A stretch of 23,341 nt of DNA from a virus: IMG/VR virus record IMGVR_UViG_3300049825_000671, positions 1 to 23,341 of that record. The stretch is one strand, 5' to 3'. Below are positions 1 through 6,866 of the stretch, piece after piece (positions within the stretch are counted from its first letter, which is position 1; every line of letters starts with the position of its first letter). The notes beneath the pieces are model-generated. The model did no database searches and was not told where the DNA came from. It saw only the letters and a program-made list of their open reading frames with translations. The position numbers and the translations under genes are program-made.

Positions 1-284
1 AATGGGAGCACGACAGGCGCCGATGCGACAGCAAGAGCCTGACCTTGTGCTGGGATCTTCTCTACGGCAATTTTGATTGCGGCGGAGTTGTCGTCGATGA
101 CTTTCCACGACGCAACGCCGGCCGTCCCTTGGTTAACAGTGCCGCCGCCGCCACCGCCACCAGACGTGTCGATTGCGCCGTCTACGGTGCCAGCGACAGG
201 AATGAGTTCGCCGCTCGGGCTGCGCACGTGCAAAAGCACGCCGCTTCCCGCAAGCGTTACCGCTGGATTCGGATCTTGTGCCAT
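1..284 (-). CDS. Phage fibre-cassette protein, C-terminus cut by window edge
   Basis: Partial gene; the reading frame is open to the left edge, giving 94 visible residues. It starts at an ATG (284) reading MAQDPNPAVTLAG, 28 nt after the stop of the upstream gene. Visible features are a short beta-type N-terminus (GVLLHVRSPSGELIPVAGTVDG), a glycine run (SGGGGGG, about residues 48-53) that looks like a linker, and a segment with SAAIKIAV and PAQGQALAVASAPVVLP. The latter resembles the AGQALAAASVPVVL-type segment I have seen in many small phage structural proteins. It follows two fibre genes in the same direction, so a fibre-associated or virion surface role is likely. No enzymatic motif is visible. 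The function is inferred from position only. Confidence 0.7.
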   Translation of the reverse strand, partial: MAQDPNPAVTLAGSGVLLHVRSPSGELIPVAGTVDGAIDTSGGGGGGGTVNQGTAGVASWKVIDDNSAAIKIAVEKIPAQGQALAVASAPVVLP

Positions 285-309
285 GGGATTTCCTTTTACG
301 CCGCTACCG

Positions 310-323
310 CGATCACGTGATCG
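310..323. repeat. 14-bp perfect palindrome CGATCACGTGATCG
   Basis: The sequence CGATCACGTGATCG is its own reverse complement and covers the TGA stop codon (313-315) of the upstream minus-strand gene, in a 28-nt gap before the next start. It could be a protein-binding site or chance. It has no loop and no T-run, so it is not a typical intrinsic terminator. Confidence 0.4.
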
Positions 324-702
324 AAAGAACCTGTACGTTTTGCCCGTCGGACACGAACACAAGCCGGTGCTCGCCCGTGGACGGTGCCCACTCGTTCGGT
401 ACACCGCCGATCGTTTGGCCATTGCTCGACGTGATTCGAATGCTCGAGCCGTCCTCGGCTCCGCCTTGGTTCGTGGTGACGACCGAGATGCATTTACCAA
501 CAGACGTCTTATCCGATGGCGGAAGCTTGATCGTCACGCTTTCCGGAGCGATCTTGCCGGCCATATTGATCCTGACCAGCTCGCCCCATGACGGCGCGTA
601 GTCGGTCGTGATAACCGGCGTGATACTCCACGATGCGAACGGAGTCGGAGTGGGCAAAGCCGCGCCGACAAGCCACTGCCAAACCTTCTTGAACATCGAC
701 AT
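313..702 (-). CDS. Small fibre-cassette protein of unknown function
   Basis: A 129-residue protein that starts MSMFKKVWQWLVGAA: a short basic, tryptophan-containing amphipathic stretch followed by a Pro/Thr spacer (PTPTP). The remainder looks beta-rich, ending in EHRLVFVSDGQNVQVLSI. An A/G-rich stretch (AAGAAAG) lies just before the start and may serve as the ribosome site. It sits 28 nt after the large fibre gene and 28 nt before the next gene, so it is co-transcribed with the fibre genes. I do not recognise a family. The context allows a fibre accessory or chaperone, a small virion protein, or, because of the N-terminal helix, a membrane-associated protein. Confidence 0.65.
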   Translation of the reverse strand: MSMFKKVWQWLVGAALPTPTPFASWSITPVITTDYAPSWGELVRINMAGKIAPESVTIKLPPSDKTSVGKCISVVTTNQGGAEDGSSIRITSSNGQTIGGVPNEWAPSTGEHRLVFVSDGQNVQVLSIT

Positions 703-730
703 GATTTTCTTTCTTCGTTTACGCGGCGTT

Positions 731-2590
731 TTATGCCGGCTGCATCAGCGTGACGTTTGGCGCCACGAACCATTCGACGTCTGTGCCAACCACGCCGGTC
801 ACTTTGATCACGACGTTGGTTGTGCTGATGTCCATCAGCGCGTCATACGCTGCATTGTCCTCGAACGTGGTGACGACTGGAGCGCCAATCAACGCGGCGT
901 TGCCACCACCAAACCGTTTTGCCCCGCCCTTGATGTTGTAGACCGCGCTTGTGCCATTAGATAGCGTGTATGCCACGACGTCCACATCGAATGACGCGGC
1001 CGAGTTATTCGGAATCGCGAACGTGTACGCCGTTGTCACTGTGGCGTCCGTCGTGGTGAGCCGCCTGGCTCGCCGATCCTTTGCTCGTAGGTCTTCGGTA
1101 CCTGCTGCGTCTTCGACGGCGGGCATTAGCGTGCAGAGCGCGTACGCCTTTGCTTGGAGTGATTTCCCTGTGGCGTAAAGTTTGACGGAATCGGTGATCG
1201 ACGTTGGCGCCGTCGTGGCGTTGGCGATGTTGATGACACCCGTGCCGCCCCCAAAGTCACCAGCGGCCGAGAACATCGCAATGTTAGCCGCGTCGAGCCG
1301 GAGTTCGTTCGCATCAATGCGTGCGGGCGTTGCGCTTGGTCCGAGCGTGATTGTCGTTTCCGGTGAACCGTTTGCATAGGCGATGGTTGCAAGCGTGCCA
1401 AATGCCCCACCCTTGACCGCGAGCGTGCCAGATACCGTCGCGCTCGCCTCCATCTCGAGGTCAATCCCCGTCGGAGCACCGCCCGCCCCAGGGTCGCCAG
1501 CTTCAAGACTGAGCTTTCCGCCGGCGAACGTTGCACCACCACCTTGCGCCTTGATCGTCGCTGTTGCACCCGCGCCTGCAGCAACATCCTGCGAAATATT
1601 GAATGTGGATGTCGTGGCAAACGCAATACCACCCGCCTTGGAGAACGTTTGCATCACCGCCAAGTTGTCAAAGATCTGGACGTTGCCGCTTGCCTTGACG
1701 CTCAAAAACACGCTTTCCGCGAGCACGTCGCCAATCTGCACGCAATCCAGTCCAAACGCGCCCCATGAAAGCAGTGGAACATTGGCAGTGTCCGAATCGT
1801 TGCGACCGACCACAAGGAACTCCACTGCCGAGCCTCGAACAAGTCCCGTCGTCGCGGGGCTGGCTACCGACGTTGCGAAGTACGGTCCGATGAATCCGCC
1901 GCTCGTGAGCGTTTGGCCATTCACCGTGATCGCTGCGGATGCTGCGGCAAGGATCGAGTTCAAAACGGTGAACGTGAGCTGGTGGCTGTGGTTGCCGGTT
2001 GCGTACGAGCCCGGTGTGCCTGCACTGCCCGTCGTCGCGATGACCGCAGTCGGAGTGCCTCCAAACGGTGTTGCCGCCGCGATGATGGCCGCGTCAAGGA
2101 TCCGCAGATCGTCTTGCCACGTGCCGACCCATGCCCGGCTCGGGTCGAACTGGATCTCCTCACTCACCGCGATGTCAAGAAGCCCGCCGGGTCCGATGAT
2201 CTGGACACCCGTCGAACGGTCAATGAGCTGCTGCGCGGGCAAGCCGTTCAAGATCCCACCTGCCACGGTCAAGTCGAACAGGAACTTCCCCCACATGGGC
2301 AGTGCTGGAAGCGTGAAGATCGGGGGCGGACCTAGCCCGGTGAAGACGTAGACGTCGCTCGTGCCGCCAAAAGGTGAAGGCACGCTCTCCGTGGTCCATC
2401 CCGAAGCGGGGCCGGTCCAGCCTGGAGGGTAGGCGTAAATCACCCACCGGGGTGCTGTTTCGAGGGGCCATTGCGCCGTTGATTCCGCCGTGAGCTGAAC
2501 GGTATCGCCGTTGGCCGCGGTAATTCCGCCGCTTTGGGGGCCGCCTCCATTCAGGGACACAAGGAGTTTTGCGTACGGTGTGCTAGGCAT
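731..2590 (-). CDS. Tail fibre protein, 619 aa
   Basis: A long, low-complexity protein rich in Gly, Ala, Thr and Ser with almost no Cys or Trp in its middle, typical of trimeric beta-structured tail fibres. The N-terminal ~150 residues (KLLVSLNGGGPQSGG, then several Trp/Pro-rich strands) probably form the attachment or first globular domain. Around residue 200 there is a YATGNHSHQ motif of the GxHSH type frequent in phage fibres. Residues ~210-500 are repetitive beta-type sequence. The last ~120 residues (from RRLTTTDATVTT) resemble a beta-sandwich common at the tips of phage fibres, with the closing pattern VVIKVTGVVGTDVEWFVAPN. It lies in the Mu fibre position after the baseplate genes. The ribosome site is weak (AGAAG upstream of ATG 2590). 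Receptor specificity cannot be read from the sequence. Confidence 0.82.
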   Translation of the reverse strand: MPSTPYAKLLVSLNGGGPQSGGITAANGDTVQLTAESTAQWPLETAPRWVIYAYPPGWTGPASGWTTESVPSPFGGTSDVYVFTGLGPPPIFTLPALPMWGKFLFDLTVAGGILNGLPAQQLIDRSTGVQIIGPGGLLDIAVSEEIQFDPSRAWVGTWQDDLRILDAAIIAAATPFGGTPTAVIATTGSAGTPGSYATGNHSHQLTFTVLNSILAAASAAITVNGQTLTSGGFIGPYFATSVASPATTGLVRGSAVEFLVVGRNDSDTANVPLLSWGAFGLDCVQIGDVLAESVFLSVKASGNVQIFDNLAVMQTFSKAGGIAFATTSTFNISQDVAAGAGATATIKAQGGGATFAGGKLSLEAGDPGAGGAPTGIDLEMEASATVSGTLAVKGGAFGTLATIAYANGSPETTITLGPSATPARIDANELRLDAANIAMFSAAGDFGGGTGVINIANATTAPTSITDSVKLYATGKSLQAKAYALCTLMPAVEDAAGTEDLRAKDRRARRLTTTDATVTTAYTFAIPNNSAASFDVDVVAYTLSNGTSAVYNIKGGAKRFGGGNAALIGAPVVTTFEDNAAYDALMDISTTNVVIKVTGVVGTDVEWFVAPNVTLMQPA

Positions 2591-2618
2591 TTGGTGTTTT
2601 CTTCTGTTATTGCGACGG

Positions 2619-2638
2619 ACGTAAACGACATTTTACGT
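2619..2638. promoter_or_regulatory. Inverted repeat in divergent intergenic region (candidate operator)
   Basis: ACGTAAA and TTTACGT form a perfect 7-bp inverted repeat around a 6-nt centre (CGACAT). It lies in the 217-nt AT-rich space between the divergent fibre gene (starts 2590, minus) and lipoprotein gene (starts 2808, plus). No T-run follows on either strand, so an operator is more likely than a terminator. A second inverted repeat, CGCTTC (2752-2757) with GAAGCG (2771-2776), lies just upstream of the lipoprotein's ribosome site. A poor promoter-like pair, TTGCGG (2714) and TATTCT (2736) with a 16-nt gap, is the best I see for the plus-strand gene. Confidence 0.35.
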
Positions 2639-2807
2639 GGGCGTAATGTGTATTATGAGCACTGCGAACATAACGTAGTGGAATAAATCGTATTGGTTTG
2701 GGTGACTCGGTACTTGCGGGGCCGAATCCGCTTCTTATTCTGTGGGCCTGTCGCTTCGGAGTGTTTTCCTGAAGCGCGGCAAATACCTTGAAAGGAAGCT
2801 GTTACCA

Positions 2808-3128
2808 ATGAAACGATATTGGGCCGTAGTGCTTTGTACGATGATGGCAATGGGATGTGACACCTACACACTTGTCCCAGAGCCAAACGAATTGCATGAT
2901 GATTGCATTCCGGAAACCGTCACGCGCACACGTGTCCCGTCCGTCTTATTCGACGGGATCTATATAACGTTGTTATGCACTGAGTGCGATGTTGACGAAT
3001 GCAATTCGCTTGGCGCTCGTTGCGATGTTGAAGGCGAGGCGTGCGACTTCTATGGCAAGCTGGGCGTGTGCAAGGGGTGCTGCGATAGCGAGTACGGAGA
3101 ACTGCATTGCGCGTTAGCTAGCTATTGA
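2808..3128 (+). CDS. Cysteine-rich predicted lipoprotein, antisense moron
   Basis: A 106-residue protein on the opposite strand to the late operon. The start at 2808 is chosen because AAAGGAAG lies about 10 nt upstream and because it gives a clean lipoprotein signal: MKRYW, a hydrophobic core (AVVLCTMMA), then a lipobox-like MAMGC with the lipid cysteine at residue 17. The mature part carries ten further cysteines, many in a C-x5-6-C pattern and one CKGCC cluster near the C-terminus, suggesting a disulphide-stapled exported domain. The gene is preceded by its own intergenic region and overlaps the 3' end of the next fibre gene by 7 nt. Known phage lipoproteins in such positions often act in superinfection exclusion or alter the lysogen surface; that role is inferred here. 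Cysteine-rich lipoproteins of this style are common in Myxococcota. Confidence 0.8.
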   Translation: MKRYWAVVLCTMMAMGCDTYTLVPEPNELHDDCIPETVTRTRVPSVLFDGIYITLLCTECDVDECNSLGARCDVEGEACDFYGKLGVCKGCCDSEYGELHCALASY

Positions 3129-4129
3129 CGCGACAACACTATAAAATGTACGGCCACCGCGTTACCAACCGCTGCCTGAGTCAGACTGTCGTATACGGTG
3201 AATCTAAAGCCGGTTGTGGATCTTGAGGTAGTGCACGCAATCAGGCCAATGGCGTTTGAGGTAAATACCACTGGGTAGCTACTGTTCGACATTGCTCGCA
3301 CAAATGTCACATCGTAAACGCCAGTAGAAACATCCGTAACAGTGCCGATATTGTACGAATCGGCCGGAGTATACGGTCCGGCGCCAGACGCTACGGACAC
3401 GCTAGCCCATGCCTTTGGAATGGCCATTGCGTGAAGAGCGTTGTTGGCGCCGGGGTTTACGCCTGGACTCGGGTCGGTCCCCGTTAATTGGATATACCCG
3501 GCAAACGTACCCGCGCATGTTGGCGCAACGTTTGTTTGGGCCGTGCCAGAAACCGCGGAAATGCCAGGGCCAGTCGTTCCGCCAATGCACGATGCGCCCG
3601 CGCCTGTACCATTACCCGTCGTGGTAATGGCGCTGGTGTTGGCCGTCGATTGCGTTACCGTGACACCCTTGGTCAGCGCCACGGTATTCGAGCACGTCAA
3701 CGCACCCGAGATCGTCGTGGTTCCTGATAGCGTATTCGTTCCGCTCAACGTCGTCATCGCGGCAATGTTTGCCGTGCTTCCCGAGTTCATCGTGAACGTC
3801 CCGCCGCTCGAAACGGTCACGAAACCCCCACTGAGAATCCCGATGCCCGCGCCGCTATTGACGAGTTGATTCCCGGTGAGCTGAAGGACGGCCCCGAGTT
3901 CAATCGTCAACGTCGTGTCAACGGAGATGACTTTTGCGTCGGATGCGTTGAATGGTCCAGTGACCGTGACGCCCGCGCCGCCAATGGTGAGGAGAGCGGA
4001 GGGGCTGTATGTTCCGCCATTCAGGCCGTCCACCGCATAGGCATAGTCGTCGATATGCTCAAACTCTGCCGGCGCAACCGTCGAGTTGAACGTCCAGAAA
4101 CCTGGCAATCGTGTACGTGTAAAACTCAT
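3122..4129 (-). CDS. Tail fibre/spike protein with repetitive beta-helix-like middle
   Basis: A 335-residue protein with a good ribosome site (AGGAG, 5 nt before ATG 4129). The N-terminus (MSFTRTRLPGFW, then HIDDYAYAVDGLNGGTY) looks like a phage fibre attachment segment. Residues ~45-170 are short repeats rich in Thr, Ser and Gly (for example LSGTNTLSGTTTISGAL), as expected for a stacked beta-helix shaft. The C-terminal ~100 residues (from AWASVSV) form a compact beta-rich tip ending VHFIVLSRQ, a pattern seen at the ends of other phage fibres. Two fibre-type genes in one cassette suggest either two different receptor-binding proteins or a shaft and a tip. The 3' end overlaps the plus-strand lipoprotein gene by 7 nt. 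Confidence 0.8.
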   Translation of the reverse strand: MSFTRTRLPGFWTFNSTVAPAEFEHIDDYAYAVDGLNGGTYSPSALLTIGGAGVTVTGPFNASDAKVISVDTTLTIELGAVLQLTGNQLVNSGAGIGILSGGFVTVSSGGTFTMNSGSTANIAAMTTLSGTNTLSGTTTISGALTCSNTVALTKGVTVTQSTANTSAITTTGNGTGAGASCIGGTTGPGISAVSGTAQTNVAPTCAGTFAGYIQLTGTDPSPGVNPGANNALHAMAIPKAWASVSVASGAGPYTPADSYNIGTVTDVSTGVYDVTFVRAMSNSSYPVVFTSNAIGLIACTTSRSTTGFRFTVYDSLTQAAVGNAVAVHFIVLSRQ

Positions 4130-4136
4130 GATACTC

Positions 4137-4529
4137 CTAGACGAACGAAGCGCGGTAGGCGTTTGTCGTAATGCCGAGCATCATCAAAACGCCGGCGTGA
4201 AGCGCCAACGATGCGACGTTAGCTTCGCTTTCAGAAAACGCAATCGCCACCGTGGTGATGTAGAATTGAAGGTCAGCATCAGGCGTGAGCGAGACGTTTG
4301 CACCTGGCAAACCAACGATTGAAAGAAGCGGATAAACCGGCAACGTGTTTGGCACGTCAATCTTGGCCATGATGGCGTTCAAGCCGACTTGGATCGTGCC
4401 GAGCTTGATTTCATCGGAGGTCAACGCGGCCAAGGGTGGAGTGAGCGACGCGCGCAGCGTGTTCACGTCCGATTCGATCGTCACGAGGCGCGCAAGGTCT
4501 TCGGTCAAGACAAATACGTTTATGGCCAT
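4137..4529 (-). CDS. Small hypothetical protein before the fibre genes
   Basis: I place the start at ATG 4529 (MAINVFVLTEDLARL), giving 130 residues. An upstream in-frame ATG at 4598 would add 23 residues (beginning MDALRFPVPDRF), but that stretch is translated from the inverted-repeat region and looks non-coding. No strong ribosome site precedes either start. The protein begins with an amphipathic helix, has a central region containing DVPNTLPVYPLLSIVGLPG, and ends with helical, Ala/Leu/Met-rich sequence. The family is not recognised. It is 7 nt from the following fibre gene, so a fibre-linked role (adaptor or assembly factor) is plausible but unproved. Confidence 0.6.
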   Translation of the reverse strand: MAINVFVLTEDLARLVTIESDVNTLRASLTPPLAALTSDEIKLGTIQVGLNAIMAKIDVPNTLPVYPLLSIVGLPGANVSLTPDADLQFYITTVAIAFSESEANVASLALHAGVLMMLGITTNAYRASFV

Positions 4530-4547
4530 GGGGGTCCGTTTGGGTGT

Positions 4548-4585
4548 GGTTCCGTGGTTCCGGAACCGATCGGGAACCGGGAACC
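4548..4585. repeat. Cluster of GGTTCC/GGAACC direct and inverted repeats
   Basis: Within 38 nt there are two GGTTCC hexamers (4548, 4556) followed by three GGAACC hexamers (4562, 4573, 4580). The centre GGTTCCGGAACC (4556-4567) is a perfect 12-bp palindrome. The outer copies can also pair with each other, so the region can fold into alternative hairpins in RNA. It lies in the 122-nt non-coding gap between the gp48-like gene and the fibre cassette. Confidence 0.6.
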
Positions 4586-4600
4586 GTAAGGCATCCATCC

Positions 4601-4617
4601 GTCAAGGAATCCTTGAC
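4601..4617. repeat. Inverted repeat GTCAAGG-AAT-CCTTGAC
   Basis: A perfect 7-bp inverted repeat with a 3-nt centre, downstream of the gp48-like gene stop in the minus-strand direction of transcription. No T-run follows on the minus strand, so a classical intrinsic terminator is not supported. A processing hairpin, a binding site or a recombination relic are alternatives. Confidence 0.55.
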
Positions 4618-4622
4618 AGTTC

Positions 4623-4647
4623 AGTTGTAAAGGATCTCTTGACAACT
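4623..4647. repeat. Inverted repeat AGTTGT / ACAACT, 13-nt loop
   Basis: A 6-bp perfect inverted repeat directly beside the stop codon of the gp48-like gene. Its inner part (AAGGATCTCTTGACA) is a near copy of the neighbouring AAGGAATCCTTGACA, suggesting a local duplication that has since diverged. It is the third hairpin-capable element in about 100 nt. Confidence 0.45.
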
Positions 4648-4651
4648 CAAA

Positions 4652-5644
4652 TCATGCAGGAATCGTCACGCTTCCGATGGTCTGATACCCAAGCGGACCA
4701 ACGCCGACTTTGAACGCCCCGGTGAATCCAGGGTTGAGCGGATCCTCTTGCGCAATGTTCCACGTCGAGACGGCACGGGCCATGCGGCTGAGAAGTTCGT
4801 TGATCTTGCGTCGTGGTTCGGGTGTCGATGCCGTGACCGTATCAGTGACGACCAGATTGAATCGCTTCGTTGAACACCACAATGGAAACGGCATATTCGT
4901 CACGAGCGCCCCAGCGGAATGCGGATTCTGAAACGTGGCTTCAAGCTCCAAGTATCCCGGCGCCAATTCGCGCACGCCCGTGACCGTGATCCGTTCCTGA
5001 AGAAGGTTTTGCCCAGGCTCCACGACGAACGTTTCGCCCACGTAAACACCCGTAGGTTGAGCATCGACGTCTGGCACGCTCGGAAGTGTAAACGGCTCAT
5101 AATACACCCATTGCGGGCCAGGGTCCGTGATCGTTTCGGTGATCGTCAGGAGCTTGGGCAAACGAGACGTCACGAGGTTCATTGGCTGGTCCCCGATGTT
5201 CGACGGGTACAGAATCGCGTCCGCGTACGCCGTTGGGATGTATTGCACGAATGAATCGCCGAGCAATGTGAGCAACGCGTTTTTGATGTTGTTGAAATCG
5301 CCGCCCTTGTGCGCGATGATGCGAGCAGCAAGCGTTGCGCGTCGAGTGTCGAGGCTATCGGTTGGTCCAGGGACGATGCCGTATTCCGCTTCCCGAAGCG
5401 GGAGCATTTCGGTGATCTTGAGCGGGTCGAGCTGGTAGCCCGCGTGTTTGAGGGTGTACCGTACGCGCGCCGCGTTCATGGCGCTCGCGTAGCAGAATGC
5501 CCGCATGCGCGTGCCTTCTTCGGTCGAGAGGCTGTCCACGCCAAGGAGCGAGATCATGTTCCGGTAGATCCGCTCGCCATGCGACGGTGCGCCGCTGAAG
5601 GCGAATCCCGCGCCAAAGGGGGTAAATGCTGAAAAGAGGGGCAT
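4652..5644 (-). CDS. Mu gp48 / P2 gpI-like baseplate protein
   Basis: A 330-residue protein. Residues ~30-135 match the gp48-like pattern: a helical start (NMISLLGVDSLSTEEG), then LDPLKITEMLPLREAEYGI, then LDTRRATLAARIIAHKGGDF and an NALLTLLGDSFVQYIP strand. In the family, the acidic LLPxxExxxGL segment is followed by an arginine helix and a Gly-rich turn. The remaining ~190 residues are beta-rich with a helix near 280-300 (INELLSRMARAVSTWNIA), so it is longer than the usual ~200 residues. In Mu-like phages this protein links the baseplate periphery to the fibres, and here it lies between the J-like gene and the fibres as expected. It begins 6 nt after the decayed methyltransferase, and no clear ribosome site is visible. 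Confidence 0.75.
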   Translation of the reverse strand: MPLFSAFTPFGAGFAFSGAPSHGERIYRNMISLLGVDSLSTEEGTRMRAFCYASAMNAARVRYTLKHAGYQLDPLKITEMLPLREAEYGIVPGPTDSLDTRRATLAARIIAHKGGDFNNIKNALLTLLGDSFVQYIPTAYADAILYPSNIGDQPMNLVTSRLPKLLTITETITDPGPQWVYYEPFTLPSVPDVDAQPTGVYVGETFVVEPGQNLLQERITVTGVRELAPGYLELEATFQNPHSAGALVTNMPFPLWCSTKRFNLVVTDTVTASTPEPRRKINELLSRMARAVSTWNIAQEDPLNPGFTGAFKVGVGPLGYQTIGSVTIPA

Positions 5645-5650
5645 GGTGGG

Positions 5651-6321
5651 TTATTGGAAAAGCGTTCGCTGTGGTTGGCGATCGTCTACGAGTCCGATGT
5701 TGCGGGGGTCTTCTTCGCGCGCTACGGCATGAAGGCGAGCGTTGACGGCTGTTTTGCAATACAACTCCTCAACCTCGCACGCGATGACTTTAAGGCCCCT
5801 CGCTTGCGCGGGTCGAAGGTCGGGACCGCTCCCCATGTAGGGGATCAAAATGGTATCGCCGCGCCTTAGTCTCTTGCGCTTTTCGGCATGGTAAAAGACG
5901 AATTCGGAAAGTGCTTCTGGCGTTTGGGTGCCATGAAGGTGAGCCGTTGAGCATGCCGACGCTCGGAGTGAGCCCTTCCGCGTTTGTCCCACAGGAACCA
6001 TGATGGAGAATCCAAGAGCCGTGGCGCGTAATGATTGGCTCCCCATGTCACGAGGGGGCGATCAAGCACAATGAGTGGCGACGGATCGAACGGTTTTTCG
6101 TCGCCTGTCATTGCGGGATAGGCGCGCTCGCGTTGTGGTTTGCCGCCGTTGATACTGCGTCCAGCGCCGCGCTTGCCAAGCTTTGCCCGAATTCCATACG
6201 GCGGATCGGCGTGGACGAGCGCGATATCTTTCGCGACGAACACGCCCGCGGCGTAAACGTCCTCCCACCTTGCATGGAATATGCGGATCGTGCCGTCTGG
6301 CGTGGTGTAATAAGGTTCCAT
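5651..6321 (-). pseudogene. Decayed beta-class DNA methyltransferase (frameshift, missing target-recognition region)
   Basis: The 5' part, from ATG 6321 (MEPYYTTPDGTIRIFHARWEDV), reads through the catalytic motif ALVHADPPYG (motif IV) and VTWGANHYA to SWFLWDKR. From WDKR (about 5980) the reading frame shifts: the original frame stops near 5866, while another frame carries the rest, with HGTQTPEALSEFVF (normally HPTQKP), then GDTILIPYMGSGPDLRPAQ (motif I, normally DPxxGSG) and the SAM-fold strand LKVIACEVEELYC, ending at TAA 5651. Only about 15 codons separate WDKR from HGTQ, where related phage enzymes have several tens of residues, so the target-recognition region appears deleted as well. 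The motif order IV-to-I marks the beta class. An active form would methylate adenine or cytosine amino groups, perhaps to evade restriction. A genuine programmed shift is unlikely given the deletion and altered motifs. Confidence 0.78.
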
Positions 6322-6362
6322 CAGCCCACGATAATCACGCGACGAACCATGTCGATGTCTCG

Positions 6363-6863
6363 TCACCACATCGTCAGCGTGAACGGGTAATCCGTCGCCG
6401 CGCCCGCGCTGTTTTGGGTCACGACTCGAACGCTCGTCGCCGTCGGTTGCGAAACGCCCGGATACCGTGCGCCCGTTGCGGCAATGACGTCCACTTGCGG
6501 GGGACGTGTGGGCGGCACGAATTGCCCCGCCAACGACGTGTAATTGAAGGTCGTGTCGCCTGTCCCATTGTCGATGATGAGCCCCGAGACGGCCAACAGA
6601 TAGGTCAGCGTGAACGTCGATCGCACGCTTTGCGCGGACACGAGCGTCGGAACGCCCGCGACCATGTTGATCTGCACGACCAGGAACGGCACGACCTTGC
6701 CCCATGCTTCGATGGAGTGTGCGAACGCATTCCAGTTTTCCGCCGTCGGCATTGTGACGGGGTCCGGAGGAAACTGCGCGTCGTCTTGCTTTGCCGCGCC
6801 GCCAAGATCGTCGAGGGACGGACGTCGAGGGGGCGTGAGGTCGAAGGTGAAGGTGCTGGACAT
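6363..6863 (-). CDS. Baseplate-region protein of unknown function, 166 aa
   Basis: It starts at ATG 6863 with GGAG about 9 nt upstream, 3 nt after the J-like gene's stop, so it is translated with the baseplate genes. The N-terminus is proline-rich (DLTPPRRPSLDDLGG) and leads to MPTAENWNAFAHSIEAWGKVVP, a helix I have seen in small phage proteins at a similar place. The rest is beta-type (TFTLTYLLAVSGLIID, SVRVVTQNS). It has no transmembrane segment and no catalytic motif. Mu has no gene here between gp47 and gp48, so this is an addition to the baseplate module. An additional virion component is likely; the precise role is unknown. Confidence 0.65.
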   Translation of the reverse strand: MSSTFTFDLTPPRRPSLDDLGGAAKQDDAQFPPDPVTMPTAENWNAFAHSIEAWGKVVPFLVVQINMVAGVPTLVSAQSVRSTFTLTYLLAVSGLIIDNGTGDTTFNYTSLAGQFVPPTRPPQVDVIAATGARYPGVSQPTATSVRVVTQNSAGAATDYPFTLTMW

Positions 6864-6866
6864 GAA

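Noticed and set aside
1383-2351. 322-residue plus-strand open frame
   Set aside because: It mirrors the tail fibre gene, and its Pro/Ala/Ser-rich composition is what the complementary strand of such a repeat-rich gene gives.
4530-4598. N-terminal extension of the small gene to ATG 4598
   Set aside because: The extra residues are translated from the GGTTCC/GGAACC repeat cluster and look like non-coding sequence; ATG 4529 is preferred.
4613-4644. Two TTGACA hexamers on the plus strand as promoter -35 boxes
   Set aside because: No -10-like sequence lies 16-18 nt downstream of either, and no plus-strand gene follows. They arise from the inverted repeats.
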